Of a DNA stretch of 64,000 nucleotides, positions 61,954 through 64,000 are shown one piece after another. This DNA comes from Olsenella sp. (lineage in GTDB: Bacteria > Actinomycetota > Coriobacteriia > Coriobacteriales > Atopobiaceae), in the NCBI GenBank assembly GCA_022648325.1, contig JALCMG010000003.1, positions 167,908 to 231,907 of the forward strand, read 5' to 3'. The notes beneath the pieces were generated by a model. It was not told the origin of the DNA. It was given only the letters and a program-made list of their open reading frames with translations, and did no database searches. Within the stretch, counting starts at the first letter, position 1; each line of letters opens with the position of its first letter. The position numbers and the translations under genes were made by a program.

Positions 61954-64000
61954 ATGACAACAACCGAGGCATCGAGCCTAGGGGAGGGAAGCGCCCCCGT
62001 AGGGCAGAGCGAGGCCGAGCAGGCGCGCTCGGCCCTCGCGCTGGTGGACGTCCCCGAGGAGCTCCGCGACAACCTGGCGCTCTTCCTGCGCCTGGTCCGC
62101 AAGGTGCTCGTCGAGAACGACCCAGACCTTCTCTCCACCTTCGACCTTCTGCTGGGCGACGCCATCCGCGTGACCTACGCAGACGGCGTGGCGCATACCG
62201 ACGACAAGGCCGACCTTGCCGAGAAGGCGTTCCAGGAGTTCGTCTCGACCATCGATGGCCTCTCAATGGACAGGGCGACGCTGCTCATGCGCGCCTTCGT
62301 CACCTACTTCCACCTGGCGAACATCTGCGAGGAGAACTACCGCGTCTCCTCGCTGCGCAGGCGCGAGAGCGAGGTCGCCACGACGGAGACCGCAGACCCC
62401 ATCAACGACCTCACGGTGGCATATGGCCAGCTGGTTGACGAGTGTGGTCGCGCCAAGGCGACGGCGCTCCTCAACCGCCTGGAGTTCCACCCCGTCTTCA
62501 CCGCGCACCCCACCGAGGCGCGTCGCAAGGCCGTCGAGGGCAAGATCCGCCGCACCTCCGAGCTTCTCGCCAAGCGCTCCACGCTCTCCGGCCTGGAGCT
62601 GGTGGAGAACGAGCGCCTCATGCTGCAGGAGATCGACGCCCTGGTGCGCACCTCGCCCATCGCGTACAAGAAGCCGACCCCCGTCGAGGAGGCCGACACC
62701 GTCATCGACATCTTCGACGCCACGCTCTTCGACATGGTGCCCGAGGTCTATCGTCGCTTTGACGACTGGGAGCTGGGCGAGCGCGCGGGCACCGTGCCGC
62801 CCGTGTGCCCGGCTTTCTTCCACCCCGGCAGCTGGATTGGCTCCGACCGCGACGGCAACCCCAACGTCACCGCAAAGGTGAGCCGCAAGGTGGCCGAGAA
62901 GTTCCGCGTGCACGTGCTTGAGGCCCTGGCCGACAGGACCTACTACGTGGGCCGCAACCTCACGCTGGACGCGCGCTTCACCAAGCCCTCCGACGCCCTC
63001 GTGAACCTGTGGAACCACCAGGTCGAGATGAGCGAGGTCCTCTCGCAGCGCGCGCTCGAGGTCTCCACCTCCGAGTTGCACCGCGCCGTCATGATCGTGA
63101 TCTCCGACCGCCTGCGTGCAACCATCCAGCGCACGGCCGACATCATGTACGCCTCGGCCGACGACTACATTGCCGACCTGCGCGTTGTCCAGCGCTCGCT
63201 GGCCGCGGCCGGCGCCGTTCGCACCGCCTACGGCCCGCTGCAGAAGCTCATCTGGCAGGCGGAGACCTTTGGGTTCCACCTGGTCGAGATGGAGTTTCGT
63301 CAGCACTCGCTCGTCCACGCCCGCGCGCTCGAGGACATTCGCGAGCACGGGCGCTGGGGCGAGAGGGGAGAGCTGCAGCCCATGACGCGCGAGGTTCTCG
63401 ACACCTTCCGCGCCATCGGCAGCATCCAGCGCATCAACGGCGTGAAGGCCGCGCGGCGCTACATCATCTCGTTCACGCAGTCGGCGCAGAACGTGGCCGA
63501 CGTCTACGAGCTTGCCCGCCTCGCCTTCGCGCACGAGGCCGACGTGCCGGTGCTCGACGTGATCCCGCTCTTCGAGCAGGTCAAGGACCTGGAGAACGCC
63601 GTGGACACGCTCGACCAGATCATCAAGCTCGAGCCCGTCCAGAAGCGTCTTGCCCAGACGGGTAGGCGCATGGAGGTCATGCTCGGCTACTCGGACTCCT
63701 CCAAGGACGCCGGCCCCACCTCCGCCACGCTTGTGCTCCACGCGGCGCAGGCGGCCATCGCGCAGTGGGCCGAGAGGAACGACATCGACCTGGTGCTCAT
63801 GCACGGCCGTGGCGGCGCTGTTGGACGCGGCGGCGGCCCGGCAAACCGCGCAGTTCTCTCGCAGCCCAAGGGTTCGGTCAACTGCCGCTTCAAGCTCACC
63901 GAGCAGGGCGAGGTCATCTTCGCCCGCTACGGGGACCCCACGCTGGCCAGGCGCCACGTCGAGTCCGTCGCCGGCGCCACACTGCTTCAGTCCTCGCCGT
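61954..64000 (+). CDS. ppc: Phosphoenolpyruvate carboxylase, 3' end outside window
   Basis: The visible 682 residues of an enzyme normally about 900 long. It carboxylates phosphoenolpyruvate to oxaloacetate, here supplying citrate synthase and reductive pathways. Conserved sites are H185 in FTAHPTEARR, GSWIGSDRDGNPNVT, K584 in GYSDSSKDAG and R619 in HGRGGAVGRGGG. The frame runs open to the right edge. ATG 61954 follows GAGGGAGGACAC. The upstream gap contains an imperfect repeat CATGCAGCGACATGCAG. Confidence 0.94.
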   Translation, partial: MTTTEASSLGEGSAPVGQSEAEQARSALALVDVPEELRDNLALFLRLVRKVLVENDPDLLSTFDLLLGDAIRVTYADGVAHTDDKADLAEKAFQEFVSTIDGLSMDRATLLMRAFVTYFHLANICEENYRVSSLRRRESEVATTETADPINDLTVAYGQLVDECGRAKATALLNRLEFHPVFTAHPTEARRKAVEGKIRRTSELLAKRSTLSGLELVENERLMLQEIDALVRTSPIAYKKPTPVEEADTVIDIFDATLFDMVPEVYRRFDDWELGERAGTVPPVCPAFFHPGSWIGSDRDGNPNVTAKVSRKVAEKFRVHVLEALADRTYYVGRNLTLDARFTKPSDALVNLWNHQVEMSEVLSQRALEVSTSELHRAVMIVISDRLRATIQRTADIMYASADDYIADLRVVQRSLAAAGAVRTAYGPLQKLIWQAETFGFHLVEMEFRQHSLVHARALEDIREHGRWGERGELQPMTREVLDTFRAIGSIQRINGVKAARRYIISFTQSAQNVADVYELARLAFAHEADVPVLDVIPLFEQVKDLENAVDTLDQIIKLEPVQKRLAQTGRRMEVMLGYSDSSKDAGPTSATLVLHAAQAAIAQWAERNDIDLVLMHGRGGAVGRGGGPANRAVLSQPKGSVNCRFKLTEQGEVIFARYGDPTLARRHVESVAGATLLQSSP

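Overview
Organism. The window is GC-rich actinobacterial DNA, most likely from the class Coriobacteriia (an Olsenella- or Atopobiaceae-like gut or oral anaerobe). The basis is inferential: codon choice is strongly G/C-ending, and the gene set is anaerobic and fermentative (an A-type flavodiiron protein, a flavin NADH oxidase, phosphoenolpyruvate carboxylase, citrate synthase, two DegV proteins, CarD, a DUF1836 protein). Several visibly AT-richer islands stand out against this background.

Layout, left to right. 1-3.4 kb: the end of a DUF2207 membrane protein and a flavodiiron protein. 3.7-5.5 kb: one AT-richer ORF that joins a cytosine-5 DNA methyltransferase to an Eco29kI-type GIY-YIG restriction endonuclease. 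5.7-12.0 kb: a compact integrative element at the 3' end of tRNA-Phe(GAA), with 47-bp att repeats, matching three-copy arm sites at both ends, a tyrosine integrase, an Xis-like protein, an XRE regulator, a RepA-like ATPase and a candidate replication region, but no capsid, relaxase or obvious cargo gene. 12.2-19.3 kb: 8-oxoguanine glycosylase, acylphosphatase, DegV, a tannase-like lipoprotein, a secreted beta-helix protein and a decayed cyclophilin. 19.3-19.9 kb: a toxin-antitoxin pair whose toxin carries a stop codon. 20-36.4 kb: mostly housekeeping (CarD, ABC half-transporter, ACT protein, citrate synthase, HAD phosphatase, Kup, S10-like peptidase, RlmKL, phosphohexomutase, two phosphatases). 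36.4-41.1 kb: a U32-family gene split by a 3.25-kb mosaic insertion flanked by perfect 248-bp direct repeats. 41.2-46.4 kb: an AT-richer island with a damaged higBA pair and a cluster of zinc-ribbon membrane proteins. 46.6-64 kb: NADH oxidase, PcrA helicase, IclR/aldehyde dehydrogenase/FIST cluster, MscS, luxS-mtnN, DegV, DUF1836, NhaA behind a candidate ion riboswitch, a flippase and the first three quarters of Ppc.

Repeats. Two dispersed palindromic families occur. A 29-bp palindrome (TGAGACAAAGGGA, 3 nt, then its complement) has six copies, and four of these supply the stop codon of the gene to their left. A second family of 84-85 bp is bounded by inverted CCGTTCTTTATCGG arms and has two copies. 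There is also a MITE-like element of about 260 bp and a REP-like palindrome translated in frame inside pcrA.

How genes work together. LuxS and MtnN form an overlapping pair for S-adenosylhomocysteine detoxification and AI-2 formation. FprA and NADH oxidase fit oxygen defence in an anaerobe. Citrate synthase and Ppc fit a partial TCA or anaplerotic route. Much of the rest records mobile DNA: the tRNA-Phe element beside the fused restriction-modification gene, the IS1634-type insertion with a very long target duplication, and several genes broken by single lesions (two toxins, a cyclophilin, a zinc-ribbon protein and a transposase).
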